From NCBI GenBank assembly GCA_017534305.1, contig JAFWCU010000010.1, forward strand, positions 84,602 through 148,601: a DNA stretch of 64,000 bases. Reading direction: 5' to 3'. The notes under the pieces were generated by a model. The model had not been told where the DNA came from. It made no database searches and worked only from the letters and a program-made list of their open reading frames with translations. Shown in pieces: positions 25,438 to 33,653 of the stretch. The number at the start of each line of letters is the position of its first letter. The first letter of the stretch is position 1. A program made the position numbers and the translations under genes. Source of the stretch: Clostridia bacterium. Lineage in GTDB: Bacteria > Bacillota > Clostridia > TANB77 > CAG-465.

Positions 25438-26886
25438 TTAAACTCTAACAATTTTTCCTGTAACTTGTTCTTCAATAGAAGTTCCGTTTAGAGAACCACC
25501 ACTTAGAACTACAACGTTACCAGCTTGTAAATATCCTTTTTCTTTAAGAGCAGCTAATCCTTTTTCAATTAAAGCATTAACATCAGTTTCTCCTTCAACA
25601 AGGATAGGTGTAACGTTTTGTTCAACTGCCATATGTCTATAAGCTTTAACACTTGGAGTTATAGTATAGATTGGGCATCCTAATCTAAAGCTTGATAGTA
25701 CAGAAGCGTTTGTTCCATCTCCAGTAACAGCAACTACTGCGTCAGCTCCTGAGAATAGAGCAGAGCAAGATACTGAGAATGCGTTTTGTACTCTAATATC
25801 TTCATGATCGTTAGCTTCATCTGTAGCTTTTAGAAGGTTAGTTTTTCTAAATCTGTTCCAGTAGTTAATTTCTTTTTCTGTAGCTTCAGCAATTCTAGTC
25901 ATTGTTTCTACACAATTTAATGGGTAATCTCCTTGTGCAGATTCACCAGAAAGCATAATTGCAGAAGTTCCATCATAAATTGCGTTAGCAACGTCAGATA
26001 CTTCAGCTCTTGTTGGTCTTGGATTATGTTGCATTGATTCAAGCATTTGTGTAGCAGTTATAACTGGTTTGTGAGCTTTAACTGTTTTCTTGATCATCAT
26101 TTTTTGTGCAGCAGGAACTAATTCTTCTGGAATTTCAACTCCTAAATCTCCACGAGCAACCATAACACCGTCTGTAACTTCTAGAATTTCATCAAAGTTA
26201 TCTAGACCTTCTTGGTTTTCAATTTTAGAAATAATTTTGATGTGGTGTTCACCGCAAGAATCTAGATATTCTTTCATATCTATAACATCTTGTGCTTTTC
26301 TAATAAATGAAGCAGCGATGAAATCAAAATCATTTTCAACAGCAAATTTTAAATCTGCTTTATCTTTTTCAGTCATAGCGTTAAGTTTAAGTTTAGCACC
26401 TGGAACGTTAACACCACGTCTTCCTTTAAGAATTGCAGAGTTTTGGAAAGTACAGTTAATTTCTGTTCCTTCAATAGAATCAATAAGTAAATCTACTAGA
26501 CCATCATCAATAAGAATGTGTCCGCCAACTTCTACATCTCCTGGAAGTCCAGCGTAGTTAATAGATAATAAATCTTTTGTTCCTTCAACTTCTCTAGTAG
26601 TTAAAGTGATTTTGTCTCCTTTAGTGAAGCTCATTTTTGTGTTTTGATCTGTTCCAAAAGATCCAGTTCTAATTTCTGGTCCTTTAGTATCAAGTAAGAA
26701 AGCAACGTTAGTTCCAAGTTCTTTGTTGATTTCTCTTAGTGTTTGAACTTTTTGTAAATGTTCAGCATGATCACCATGTGAGAAGTTTAATCTCATTACG
26801 TTCATTCCTGCTTTAATAAGTGAAGATAAAACTTCTTTAGATTCACTAGCAGGTCCAATTGTACAAACAATTTTAGTTTTTTTCAT
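25438..26886 (-). CDS. pyk: Pyruvate kinase
   Basis: Glycolytic enzyme converting PEP and ADP to pyruvate and ATP. It is 482 residues long, with M-R-L-N-F-S-H-G near residue 31, K-I-E-N-Q-E-G, the catalytic and metal segment D-G-V-M-V-A-R-G-D-L-G-V-E-I-P, and I-T-A-T-Q-M-L-E-S-M. The C-terminal allosteric domain is complete. It lacks the extra PEP-utiliser-type domain carried by Bacillus Pyk (about 585 residues). It is a single gene with its own promoter, a leader containing a perfect 11-base dyad, and a terminator. Confidence 0.97.
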   Translation of the reverse strand: MKKTKIVCTIGPASESKEVLSSLIKAGMNVMRLNFSHGDHAEHLQKVQTLREINKELGTNVAFLLDTKGPEIRTGSFGTDQNTKMSFTKGDKITLTTREVEGTKDLLSINYAGLPGDVEVGGHILIDDGLVDLLIDSIEGTEINCTFQNSAILKGRRGVNVPGAKLKLNAMTEKDKADLKFAVENDFDFIAASFIRKAQDVIDMKEYLDSCGEHHIKIISKIENQEGLDNFDEILEVTDGVMVARGDLGVEIPEELVPAAQKMMIKKTVKAHKPVITATQMLESMQHNPRPTRAEVSDVANAIYDGTSAIMLSGESAQGDYPLNCVETMTRIAEATEKEINYWNRFRKTNLLKATDEANDHEDIRVQNAFSVSCSALFSGADAVVAVTGDGTNASVLSSFRLGCPIYTITPSVKAYRHMAVEQNVTPILVEGETDVNALIEKGLAALKEKGYLQAGNVVVLSGGSLNGTSIEEQVTGKIVRV

Positions 26887-26917
26887 TTTTTACACTCCCT
26901 TTTACTCAAAAATATAC

Positions 26918-26949
26918 GCAAAACATTCCTGCTTACTTGAATGTTTTGC
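26918..26949. repeat. Perfect 11-base inverted repeat in the pyk leader
   Basis: GCAAAACATTC at 26918-26928 and GAATGTTTTGC at 26939-26949 with a ten-base loop. It lies between the pyk promoter and its start codon, so it can act as a DNA operator or as an mRNA hairpin. On the minus strand the sequence after it (GTATATTTTTG) is only moderately T-rich, so a terminator or attenuator is possible but not clear. Confidence 0.65.
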
Positions 26950-26963
26950 TTTATGCATATACT

Positions 26964-26992
26964 AGTATACATTTTAAGACTTTAAAAGTCAA
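26964..26992 (-). promoter_or_regulatory. sigma-A promoter of pyk
   Basis: On the minus strand, TTGACT (26992-26987), 17-base spacer, TATACT (26969-26964). Confidence 0.7.
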
Positions 26993-27045
26993 TAAGAAAT
27001 AGCGAAAAAAAGTGAAAAAAACGTTAACTTGGCGATATATAAATA

Positions 27046-27074
27046 TTGAAAAAATACCAAAAATGTGGTATAAT
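27046..27074 (+). promoter_or_regulatory. sigma-A promoter of the Lys/Glu-rich protein gene
   Basis: TTGAAA at 27046-27051, 17-base spacer, TATAAT at 27069-27074 with TGG before it. Confidence 0.72.
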
Positions 27075-27136
27075 ATTAGACATAATGTTAAATTGCGTTA
27101 AAATATAGTTTTAAATATAGTAAATGAGGTGCAATA

Positions 27137-29332
27137 ATGGGAATAAAAAATACAGTATTCTTCCTAGATTTAAAAACACTATCTAGCAAGCCAGATTCTA
27201 AGCTTAAAGCGTTTGCAAAATCTGAAGACTTAGAAGTTGAAGACATTATTAAAATAATATATGCAGAAGCAGAAAGAATCAAAGAAGAAGATAAAGTAAA
27301 AGTAACATTTAAAATGATAGACGACGATGAAGATAGCTTCAGAGTAATAGTTGAAAGTGCAAATGTAAAATATAAAGGCACTATTATATATCCGTATAAT
27401 AAAATCAAGTCAGATGATTTTGAATTCGAGCTTGATTCTGTTTGTGGAACTATTACACTTGTAAATAAAAAAGAAGATTGTAAAAAAATATCTGTAACTA
27501 TTGATGGAGCTGCATTAGATATATTTTCAATGAAATATAATGATGCTAAAGACTTCTTAAAAGAACTAAGTGATAGAAAAGGCAAAAAAGGATATATTGA
27601 ATATCCAGATGGAATTTGCTTTAAACACTTTGGTATAAAACTAAATGCTCAAAAAGCAGAAAATGGGGATGTACTTGTAGATTCTAAAGTTGCAAGTATA
27701 AACGTATACAATCAAGAAGAATTTGATAAAGCTTTCTACTTTGAACCAGAAAAGCAAGAACAATATGATGTAAATATTCCTCTTCCAGATGAATATAACT
27801 ACGAGAAAAAAGAAACTAAAAAGAAAAAAGCTATAGTAGTAGAAAAAGAAGAAGAGAAAAAAGAAGAAGTAAAAGAAGAAGTAAAAGAAATTGAAGAAGC
27901 TAAAATTGAAATAGAACTTCCAGAAGAAAAGTCTAAAGAAGAACTAGAAAAAGAAGCCCAAGAAAAAAGAGAAAAAGAAGATAAAGAACGTGAAGAACAA
28001 AGAAAGAAAAACCAAGAAGAATTAGACTTAATTAGAAAAAGACAAGAAGAAGAGCTAGAAAAAGTTAAAGAAAAATTTAGACGTGAACTAGAAGAAGATA
28101 TAAACAAAAACATCCAAAAATATGAAGAAGAAAAATTAGAAAAAGTTGAACTACCAGATAGCATTAAAGAAGAAAAAGCTGAAGAAAAGGTAGAAGAAAT
28201 AAAAACTGAAGAGCCAGAAATAACTGGTCCAATAATAGTAAATCCAGTAACTCCAAAGGTTGAAGATATACTTCAAGATGAGGACGAGGAAGAAGAAATC
28301 GAGGAAAACAATAACATTCCACACAAAGATGGATTTGCTGAACTTCAAAAGAAATTCAAAATCTTAACAGATGAATTAGATGATGAAGAAGAACAAGAGG
28401 ATGAACAAGAAGATTTTGAAGATGAGAAAATAGAAGAAGTTAAACCTCAAACTATAAAACAGCCAGAAGAAGATTTTGATATCAAAGACTTAGATGAAGT
28501 TTTAGGTAGAACTAGAAAAGAAGAACCTAAAGAAGAAAAAGACAATGATAACGAAATAGAAGTTCTAGAAAAAATGCTTGAAGAAGGAAAAAGACAACAA
28601 GAAATTCTAGAACAAAGAATAACTGCAAAACTTGAAGAACTTAAAGCTCAAGTTAAAGCAAAAGAGGAACCTAAAAAAGAAGAAGTTAAAGAAACTAAAA
28701 AAACTACAAAAAAAGAAGCTGCAAAAACTAGTCTTCAAGATTTAGAAAAAGAAATTGAAGACCTTGAAGAGGAAATAATAGAACCTAAAGCAGCTCCTAA
28801 AAAAGAAACTAAAAAGACAGTTAAAAAAGAAGAAAAAGTCGAGGAAAAAGTTGAAGAAAATGAGAATACAATTAGATCATATACTTTAGAAAGCTATAAA
28901 GGTCTAATAGATAACTCAACTAATACTCTAATTGTATACTTTGGACAAAGTAAAAAAGATATAAGAAAAATACTTGGAAAACCAAAACAAATTAGAGATT
29001 TTGAAGAAATGGAAATGTATGAAGATTTCTATGTATATTATGATGAAGAAGACAAATGTGTAGGAATTGGATTATATAATGACAAAAAATATGAAACAAC
29101 TTTATCTTTAAGCATGTTTGATCGTAATCTTATAGATATGAAATATAGACATATCGTAAAATTAATTAAAAGAAACGATCCAAACTCAATTGAAGATGAT
29201 GATGGAATAATATCTTTAAAATATGGTATATCTGTAGATCCAAGAGAGTCAAAAGATTCAGCAGATGATATATGTGACGTAATACATATATTCCAAAAAG
29301 GATATTATGACGAAGTATACGAAAACTTTTAA
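27137..29332 (+). CDS. Large acidic protein with a Lys/Glu-rich central coiled coil, unknown function
   Basis: 731 residues in three parts. Residues 1-230 look globular, mixed alpha/beta. Residues about 230-570 are almost only Glu and Lys with runs such as E-E-K-K-E-E-V-K-E-E, predicted as charged helix or coiled coil and partly disordered. Residues about 575-731 form a second globular domain with a G-K-P-K-Q-I-R-D-F-E-E-M-E-M-Y-E segment resembling short beta-meander folds. There is no signal peptide or membrane segment. I do not recognise either end domain. It has its own strong promoter and terminator, and a GAGGTG site. A structural or scaffold role is a guess only. Confidence 0.75.
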   Translation: MGIKNTVFFLDLKTLSSKPDSKLKAFAKSEDLEVEDIIKIIYAEAERIKEEDKVKVTFKMIDDDEDSFRVIVESANVKYKGTIIYPYNKIKSDDFEFELDSVCGTITLVNKKEDCKKISVTIDGAALDIFSMKYNDAKDFLKELSDRKGKKGYIEYPDGICFKHFGIKLNAQKAENGDVLVDSKVASINVYNQEEFDKAFYFEPEKQEQYDVNIPLPDEYNYEKKETKKKKAIVVEKEEEKKEEVKEEVKEIEEAKIEIELPEEKSKEELEKEAQEKREKEDKEREEQRKKNQEELDLIRKRQEEELEKVKEKFRRELEEDINKNIQKYEEEKLEKVELPDSIKEEKAEEKVEEIKTEEPEITGPIIVNPVTPKVEDILQDEDEEEEIEENNNIPHKDGFAELQKKFKILTDELDDEEEQEDEQEDFEDEKIEEVKPQTIKQPEEDFDIKDLDEVLGRTRKEEPKEEKDNDNEIEVLEKMLEEGKRQQEILEQRITAKLEELKAQVKAKEEPKKEEVKETKKTTKKEAAKTSLQDLEKEIEDLEEEIIEPKAAPKKETKKTVKKEEKVEEKVEENENTIRSYTLESYKGLIDNSTNTLIVYFGQSKKDIRKILGKPKQIRDFEEMEMYEDFYVYYDEEDKCVGIGLYNDKKYETTLSLSMFDRNLIDMKYRHIVKLIKRNDPNSIEDDDGIISLKYGISVDPRESKDSADDICDVIHIFQKGYYDEVYENF

Positions 29333-29337
29333 TAATT

Positions 29338-29362
29338 AGTACCGAGAAATCGGTACTTTTTT
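29338..29362 (+). terminator. Intrinsic terminator
   Basis: AGTACCGA pairs with TCGGTACT over a GAAA loop, followed by T-rich DNA. Confidence 0.87.
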
Positions 29363-29384
29363 ATTATATTATTTTTAATTCCTA

Positions 29385-29413
29385 TTGAATTTGTATGATT
29401 TCTGTGATATAAT
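29385..29413 (+). promoter_or_regulatory. sigma-A promoter of the suf operon
   Basis: TTGAAT at 29385-29390, 17-base spacer, TATAAT at 29408-29413 preceded by TGA. Confidence 0.75.
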
Positions 29414-29423
29414 TCCTACTAGT

Positions 29424-29440
29424 TTTGTATGAAATACAAA
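29424..29440. promoter_or_regulatory. Dyad at the suf start site, candidate Rrf2/IscR-type operator
   Basis: TTTGTAT, three bases, ATACAAA at 29424-29440, just downstream of the -10 and overlapping the expected start of transcription. One more copy of the half-site TTTGTAT lies in the spacer at 29390-29396. The operon encodes an Rrf2-family Fe-S regulator, the natural candidate to bind here; binding is inference. Confidence 0.5.
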
Positions 29441-29456
29441 TTAGAAGGAGCAGAAT

Positions 29457-30203
29457 ATGAAAAAATTATTAGAAATCAAAGAATTACATGCACAAGCAGG
29501 TGAAAAAGAAATACTTAAAGGATTAAATTTAACAATAAATCCAGGTGAGGTTCATGTTATCATGGGACCAAATGGAGCAGGTAAATCTACCTTAGCAAAT
29601 GTTATACTAAATAATCCTCAATATATAAAAACAAGTGGAGAAGTTATTCTAGATGGAGAAAACATAAATGAACTTCCAACAAATGAAATAGCTAAAAAGG
29701 GTATATTTATGTCTTTCCAATCTCCAGAAGAAATACCAGGTATATCTACATTTAACTTTTTAAAATATGCTAAATCTAAGATTTCAGGAGAACAAGTAAA
29801 ATCTTTTAAATTTAGACATGACTTAAAAGAATATGTAGACGAACTAAATATGAATCCAAAGTTAATTGAAAGAAACTTAAATGTTGGATTTTCTGGTGGG
29901 GAAAAGAAGAAAAATGAAATACTACAAATGTTAGTACTAGAGCCAAAACTTGCAATACTAGATGAAACAGATTCTGGTCTAGATGTAGATGCAGTAAAAA
30001 CTGTTTCTCGTGGTATTTCAATGTATAAAAATGATTCAAATGCCGTATTAATTATTACACACAACAATAAAATTCTAGAAAATCTGCATATAGATTATGT
30101 ACATGTTTTAGTAGATGGAAAAATAGTAAAAACAGGTAACGCAAGCCTTGCAGATGAAATAGAAAAAGAAGGTTATGCAAAATATAAGAAAGTTGAGGAA
30201 TAA
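29457..30203 (+). CDS. sufC: Fe-S cluster assembly ATPase SufC
   Basis: ABC-type ATPase of the SufBCD scaffold that builds Fe-S clusters in the cytoplasm. Walker A is G-P-N-G-A-G-K-S-T near residue 38, the signature is F-S-G-G-E-K-K-K-N-E near 141, and Walker B is L-A-I-L-D-E-T-D-S-G-L-D with the SufC-specific D-S-G-L-D ending. There is no membrane domain, as expected for SufC. It is the first gene of the operon, with AGAAGGAGC seven bases ahead of the ATG; sufB starts 2 bases after its stop. Confidence 0.95.
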   Translation: MKKLLEIKELHAQAGEKEILKGLNLTINPGEVHVIMGPNGAGKSTLANVILNNPQYIKTSGEVILDGENINELPTNEIAKKGIFMSFQSPEEIPGISTFNFLKYAKSKISGEQVKSFKFRHDLKEYVDELNMNPKLIERNLNVGFSGGEKKKNEILQMLVLEPKLAILDETDSGLDVDAVKTVSRGISMYKNDSNAVLIITHNNKILENLHIDYVHVLVDGKIVKTGNASLADEIEKEGYAKYKKVEE

Positions 30204-30205
30204 TA

Positions 30206-31606
30206 ATGGCAAAAACTAAAGTAGATGACATCAATAGAAATATATATGATGTTGTAGACAAAGATAACTATGAATTTAAAATGCAAAAAGGCTTAAACCG
30301 TGAAATTGTAGAAGAAATATCTAAAAGAAAAAACGAACCAGATTGGATGCTAGATATAAGACTTAAAGCATTAGAAATATATAATAAATTAGAATTACCA
30401 ACATGGGGACCAGATTTATCTGAACTTAAAATGGATGAAATTGCAACATATGTAAAACCTAAAGCGAATTTAAATAATTCTTGGGATGATGTTCCAGAAG
30501 ATATTAAAAATACATTTGAAAGATTAGGTATTCCTGAGGCTGAAAGAAAATCTTTAGCAGGTGTTGGAGCTCAATACGATTCAGAAGTTGTTTATCATAG
30601 TATCAAACAAGAATTGCTAGACCAAGGTGTTATATATACAGATATGGAAACAGCTGTAAGAGAATATCCAGAAATAGTAAAAGAACATTTTATGAAATGT
30701 GTACCAATAAACGATCATAAATTTGTTGCACTTCATGCAGCAGTATGGTCTGGTGGATCATTTGTATATGTTCCAAAAGGAGTAAAACTAGATGTACCAT
30801 TACAATCATATTTTAGATTAAACTCTCCAGAATCAGGGCAATTTGAGCATACATTAATTATAGTAGAAGAAGGAGCATCTCTTCATTTTATCGAAGGATG
30901 TAGTGCACCAAAATATAACAAAGTAAATCTACATGCAGGATGTGTTGAACTATATGTAAAAGACAATGCATATTTAAGATATTCAACAATAGAAAACTGG
31001 TCAAAAAACATGATGAACCTAAATACAAAAAAAGCACTAGTTGGAAAAAATGCACAAGTAGATTGGGTAACAGGATCTTTTGGTTCAAAAGTATCAATGC
31101 TTTATCCAATGAGTATTCTAAATGGAGAAGGCGCAAGAACAGAATATACTGGTATAACTTTTGCAGGTGCGGGACAAGATTTAGACACTGGATTTAAAGT
31201 AGTACATAATGCACCAAACACATCAAGTGTAGTAAATTCTAGATCAATATCTAAAAATGGAGGAGCATGTACTTATAGAGCATTAGTAAGAATTGCAGAG
31301 CAAGCTAAAGGTTCAAAATGTTCAGTAAGTTGTGAGTCATTAATGCTAGATGAAATATCTCGCTCAGATACTATTCCAGTAAATGATGTTCAAACTGATG
31401 ATGTAGAATTCTCACATGAAGCAAAAATTGGTAAAATATCAGATAAAGAAATATTCTATCTAATGTCTAGAGGACTTTCAGAAGAAGATGCAAAAGCAAT
31501 GATTGTTAGAGGTTTTGCATACCCTGTATCTAAAGAGCTTCCTGTAGAATATGCAGTAGAAATGAATAATTTAATTAATATAGAATTAGAAGGGAGTATA
31601 GGATAA
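30206..31606 (+). CDS. sufB: Fe-S cluster assembly scaffold SufB
   Basis: 466 residues of the SufB/SufD family, forming a right-handed parallel beta-helix core. Landmarks are L-D-V-P-L-Q-S-Y-F-R-L-N, H-F-I-E-G-C-S-A-P, and the C-terminal S-V-S-C-E-S-L-M-L with the conserved cysteine, followed by S-D-T-I-P-V-N-D-V-Q-T-D-D-V-E-F-S-H-E-A-K-I-G. With SufC and SufD it forms the BC2D complex that receives sulfur from SufS/SufU. The stop shares one base with the sufD start. Confidence 0.95.
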   Translation: MAKTKVDDINRNIYDVVDKDNYEFKMQKGLNREIVEEISKRKNEPDWMLDIRLKALEIYNKLELPTWGPDLSELKMDEIATYVKPKANLNNSWDDVPEDIKNTFERLGIPEAERKSLAGVGAQYDSEVVYHSIKQELLDQGVIYTDMETAVREYPEIVKEHFMKCVPINDHKFVALHAAVWSGGSFVYVPKGVKLDVPLQSYFRLNSPESGQFEHTLIIVEEGASLHFIEGCSAPKYNKVNLHAGCVELYVKDNAYLRYSTIENWSKNMMNLNTKKALVGKNAQVDWVTGSFGSKVSMLYPMSILNGEGARTEYTGITFAGAGQDLDTGFKVVHNAPNTSSVVNSRSISKNGGACTYRALVRIAEQAKGSKCSVSCESLMLDEISRSDTIPVNDVQTDDVEFSHEAKIGKISDKEIFYLMSRGLSEEDAKAMIVRGFAYPVSKELPVEYAVEMNNLINIELEGSIG

Positions 31607-32649
31607 TGGAAATGAAGATAAACGACACTCCTGTAAGAACAAGTAGAAATTTTAGAATTAACAATCTAAAACTTGAAAATATTCAAATACCATCAAATCT
31701 AGATACTTTCAAAAATGTTGAAATAATTACACAAAAAGCTGAAATAAGCAACAACGTTAGAAAGTATAAATTAGAATATGGTAATGGAGAAATATTAGAA
31801 GAAAACGCACAAAATGAAGCAAATAGTGTATTAAATATTAAAACAAGTAGAAAAGGTGAAAAAGTAACAATCATTTATACTTTCACAGATGAAGAAACTA
31901 TACTTGTAAATAATATTGAAATAAATACATATAAAGATGCAGATATAACAATAGTATATAAATCTAAAACAGATAAACCTTGCTTCCACAATTCAGTAAT
32001 TAGACTTAATACTTCACCAGAAGACAAAGTTAATGTCAATATTGTTAACATGTTAAACAATAATTCAATGCATTTTGAATCTATGGAAAGCTCACTAGAA
32101 GATAATACTAATTTAAAGTATACAATAATAGATTTAGGCGGAAAAGTTAGTGCTACAAACTATTTTGCAGATATAATAGGTAAAGAGGCAAAAAATGATC
32201 TTAAAACTATATATCTTGGAATAGAAAATCAAATAAAAGATATAAACTATATAGCTCATCTAAAAGGAGAAAAGACAGAAGGATATATAGACGTACAAGG
32301 TGTATTAAACGATGAAGCTAAGAAAAACTTTAAAGGGACACTAGATTTTAAGCGAGGATGTAAAGGAGCAAAAGGGGATGAAAATGAGTTCTGTATGCTA
32401 CTTTCACCAAAAGCAAAATCTATAGCTCTACCTATGCTTTTATGTACAGAAGATGATGTAGAAGGAAATCACTCAACTGCATCTGGAAAAGTAGATGAAA
32501 AATCTCTTTTCTATATTATGAGCAGAGGTTTAAATGAAAAAGAAGCTATTAAACTTATTGTTAGAGCAAGATTTAATAAAATTCTAGAAAGAATAAAAGA
32601 TGAAGAATTACTAAAAGATATTGTACATGAAATAGATAATAGATTATAA
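31606..32649 (+). CDS. sufD: Fe-S cluster assembly protein SufD
   Basis: 347 residues, diverged from sufB but with the same C-terminal fold: A-L-P-M-L-L-C-T-E-D-D-V-E-G-N-H-S-T-A-S-G, then F-Y-I-M-S-R-G-L-N-E-K-E-A. The histidine in G-N-H-S-T corresponds to the SufD histidine that takes part in cluster assembly. The N-terminal half is poorly conserved, as usual for SufD. Start ATG overlaps the sufB stop by one base; a second ATG lies two codons later. A degenerate copy of the last 50 bases of the gene lies at 33119-33170. Confidence 0.9.
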   Translation: MEMKINDTPVRTSRNFRINNLKLENIQIPSNLDTFKNVEIITQKAEISNNVRKYKLEYGNGEILEENAQNEANSVLNIKTSRKGEKVTIIYTFTDEETILVNNIEINTYKDADITIVYKSKTDKPCFHNSVIRLNTSPEDKVNVNIVNMLNNNSMHFESMESSLEDNTNLKYTIIDLGGKVSATNYFADIIGKEAKNDLKTIYLGIENQIKDINYIAHLKGEKTEGYIDVQGVLNDEAKKNFKGTLDFKRGCKGAKGDENEFCMLLSPKAKSIALPMLLCTEDDVEGNHSTASGKVDEKSLFYIMSRGLNEKEAIKLIVRARFNKILERIKDEELLKDIVHEIDNRL

Positions 32650-32660
32650 TTAAATTGAGG

Positions 32661-32673
32661 TGGATAATATGGA
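32661..32673 (+). repeat. 13-base direct repeat, copy 1 of 3
   Basis: TGGATAATATGGA, spanning the start codon of the first small membrane protein. Identical copies lie at 33183-33195 and 33641-33653. Confidence 0.9.
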
Positions 32674-33121
32674 AAATGAAAATAAAACAAAAGATATAAT
32701 TGTTACTATTTTAAAAGTAGTAGCTATAATATTTTTAGTGTGTATAATAGTGTTAAATATAATAATTCTCTTTAAAGAAGAACCTATGACTATAATAAAA
32801 GAGACTACTACAGAAAAAACAACAAATAATAGTTATAATTTCTGGGAGCAAGAGATTACATTTTGTTGGCCACACACAGTAACTAGGTCTTTGGTACCAT
32901 CAATTATTGTAAATATAGTTATATTAATATGTGCAATAGTTGAAATTATCATACCTATTTCTAACAAAAAAATCAAAGCATTTATAATTACTTTAACATT
33001 GATAATAGTTATAGTATCATTATTTATACCGGTAGTTAATTCTTATCAAACATATGATAATAAAAGATTAACGTATCTTAAAAGCTATTCAATAATTACT
33101 TATTATTTTGGCAAAATATGA
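32669..33121 (+). CDS. Small membrane protein inside the suf operon, copy A
   Basis: 150 residues: a membrane helix near residues 10-35, a short Thr-rich external segment (I-I-K-E-T-T-T-E-K-T-T-N), then two more helices around 80-105 and 110-130. I do not recognise the family. The ATG at 32669 is favoured over the GTG at 32660, as GAGGTGG lies just before it. It shares start region, layout and the I-K-E-T-x-T-E segment with the next gene, so the two are paralogs. No such gene belongs to the standard suf set. Confidence 0.68.
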   Translation: MENENKTKDIIVTILKVVAIIFLVCIIVLNIIILFKEEPMTIIKETTTEKTTNNSYNFWEQEITFCWPHTVTRSLVPSIIVNIVILICAIVEIIIPISNKKIKAFIITLTLIIVIVSLFIPVVNSYQTYDNKRLTYLKSYSIITYYFGKI

Positions 33122-33182
33122 TGATGGACTGCTAAGAATAATATGCATAAAATAGATAAAGAATTGTAATTAAATAAAGAGG

Positions 33183-33195
33183 TGGATAATATGGA
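33183..33195 (+). repeat. 13-base direct repeat, copy 2 of 3
   Basis: TGGATAATATGGA, spanning the start codon of the second small membrane protein. Confidence 0.9.
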
Positions 33196-33634
33196 AAATA
33201 TAAAAAAGAATGGAATTATTCTATTGAAAATTGTTTCTATAGTTATATTATTATTTTTCATATATAAAAATATAGAGTTTTCTGGAATAATTAAAAATGA
33301 AAATAAAGAAGAGACAAAAGAAGAACTTGTTAACACTATAAAAGAAACTGAAACTGAAACATCTGATATAGATAGATACATATATAATAAAGAAGCGAAA
33401 GTTAGTAAATTATATTTAGTGATATTTTTTGATATAGCAGTAGACATATTTATTATAGTTATTTTAATACTATCATTTACTAAATATAATGAAAAGGCAA
33501 ATAAATATTTAAAAATTTGTATTGTTTTGTTTTTAATAACAATGATATTACCAATAGAATCAGAGTTTTCTGAAAGCAATATAGGACTTCATTTTGGCTT
33601 TAAACCATTTATAATGAAATTAATCAATAAATAA
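33191..33634 (+). CDS. Small membrane protein inside the suf operon, copy B
   Basis: 147 residues with the same plan as copy A: a membrane helix near residues 8-25, a segment with N-T-I-K-E-T-E-T-E-T-S, a helix near 75-100 and another near 110-125. Sequence similarity to copy A is low but the start region is nearly identical for over 20 bases. The 70 bases ahead of it are a decayed duplicate of the sufD 3' end. Function unknown. Confidence 0.68.
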   Translation: MENIKKNGIILLKIVSIVILLFFIYKNIEFSGIIKNENKEETKEELVNTIKETETETSDIDRYIYNKEAKVSKLYLVIFFDIAVDIFIIVILILSFTKYNEKANKYLKICIVLFLITMILPIESEFSESNIGLHFGFKPFIMKLINK

Positions 33635-33640
33635 GGAGAT

Positions 33641-33653
33641 TGGATAATATGGA
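33641..33653 (+). repeat. 13-base direct repeat, copy 3 of 3
   Basis: TGGATAATATGGA, spanning the start codon of sufS. Confidence 0.9.

Noticed and set aside
26090..26557. 155-codon open frame on the plus strand
   Set aside because: Antisense to pyk, Ser/Pro/Ile-rich, and without start signals; pyk is certain.
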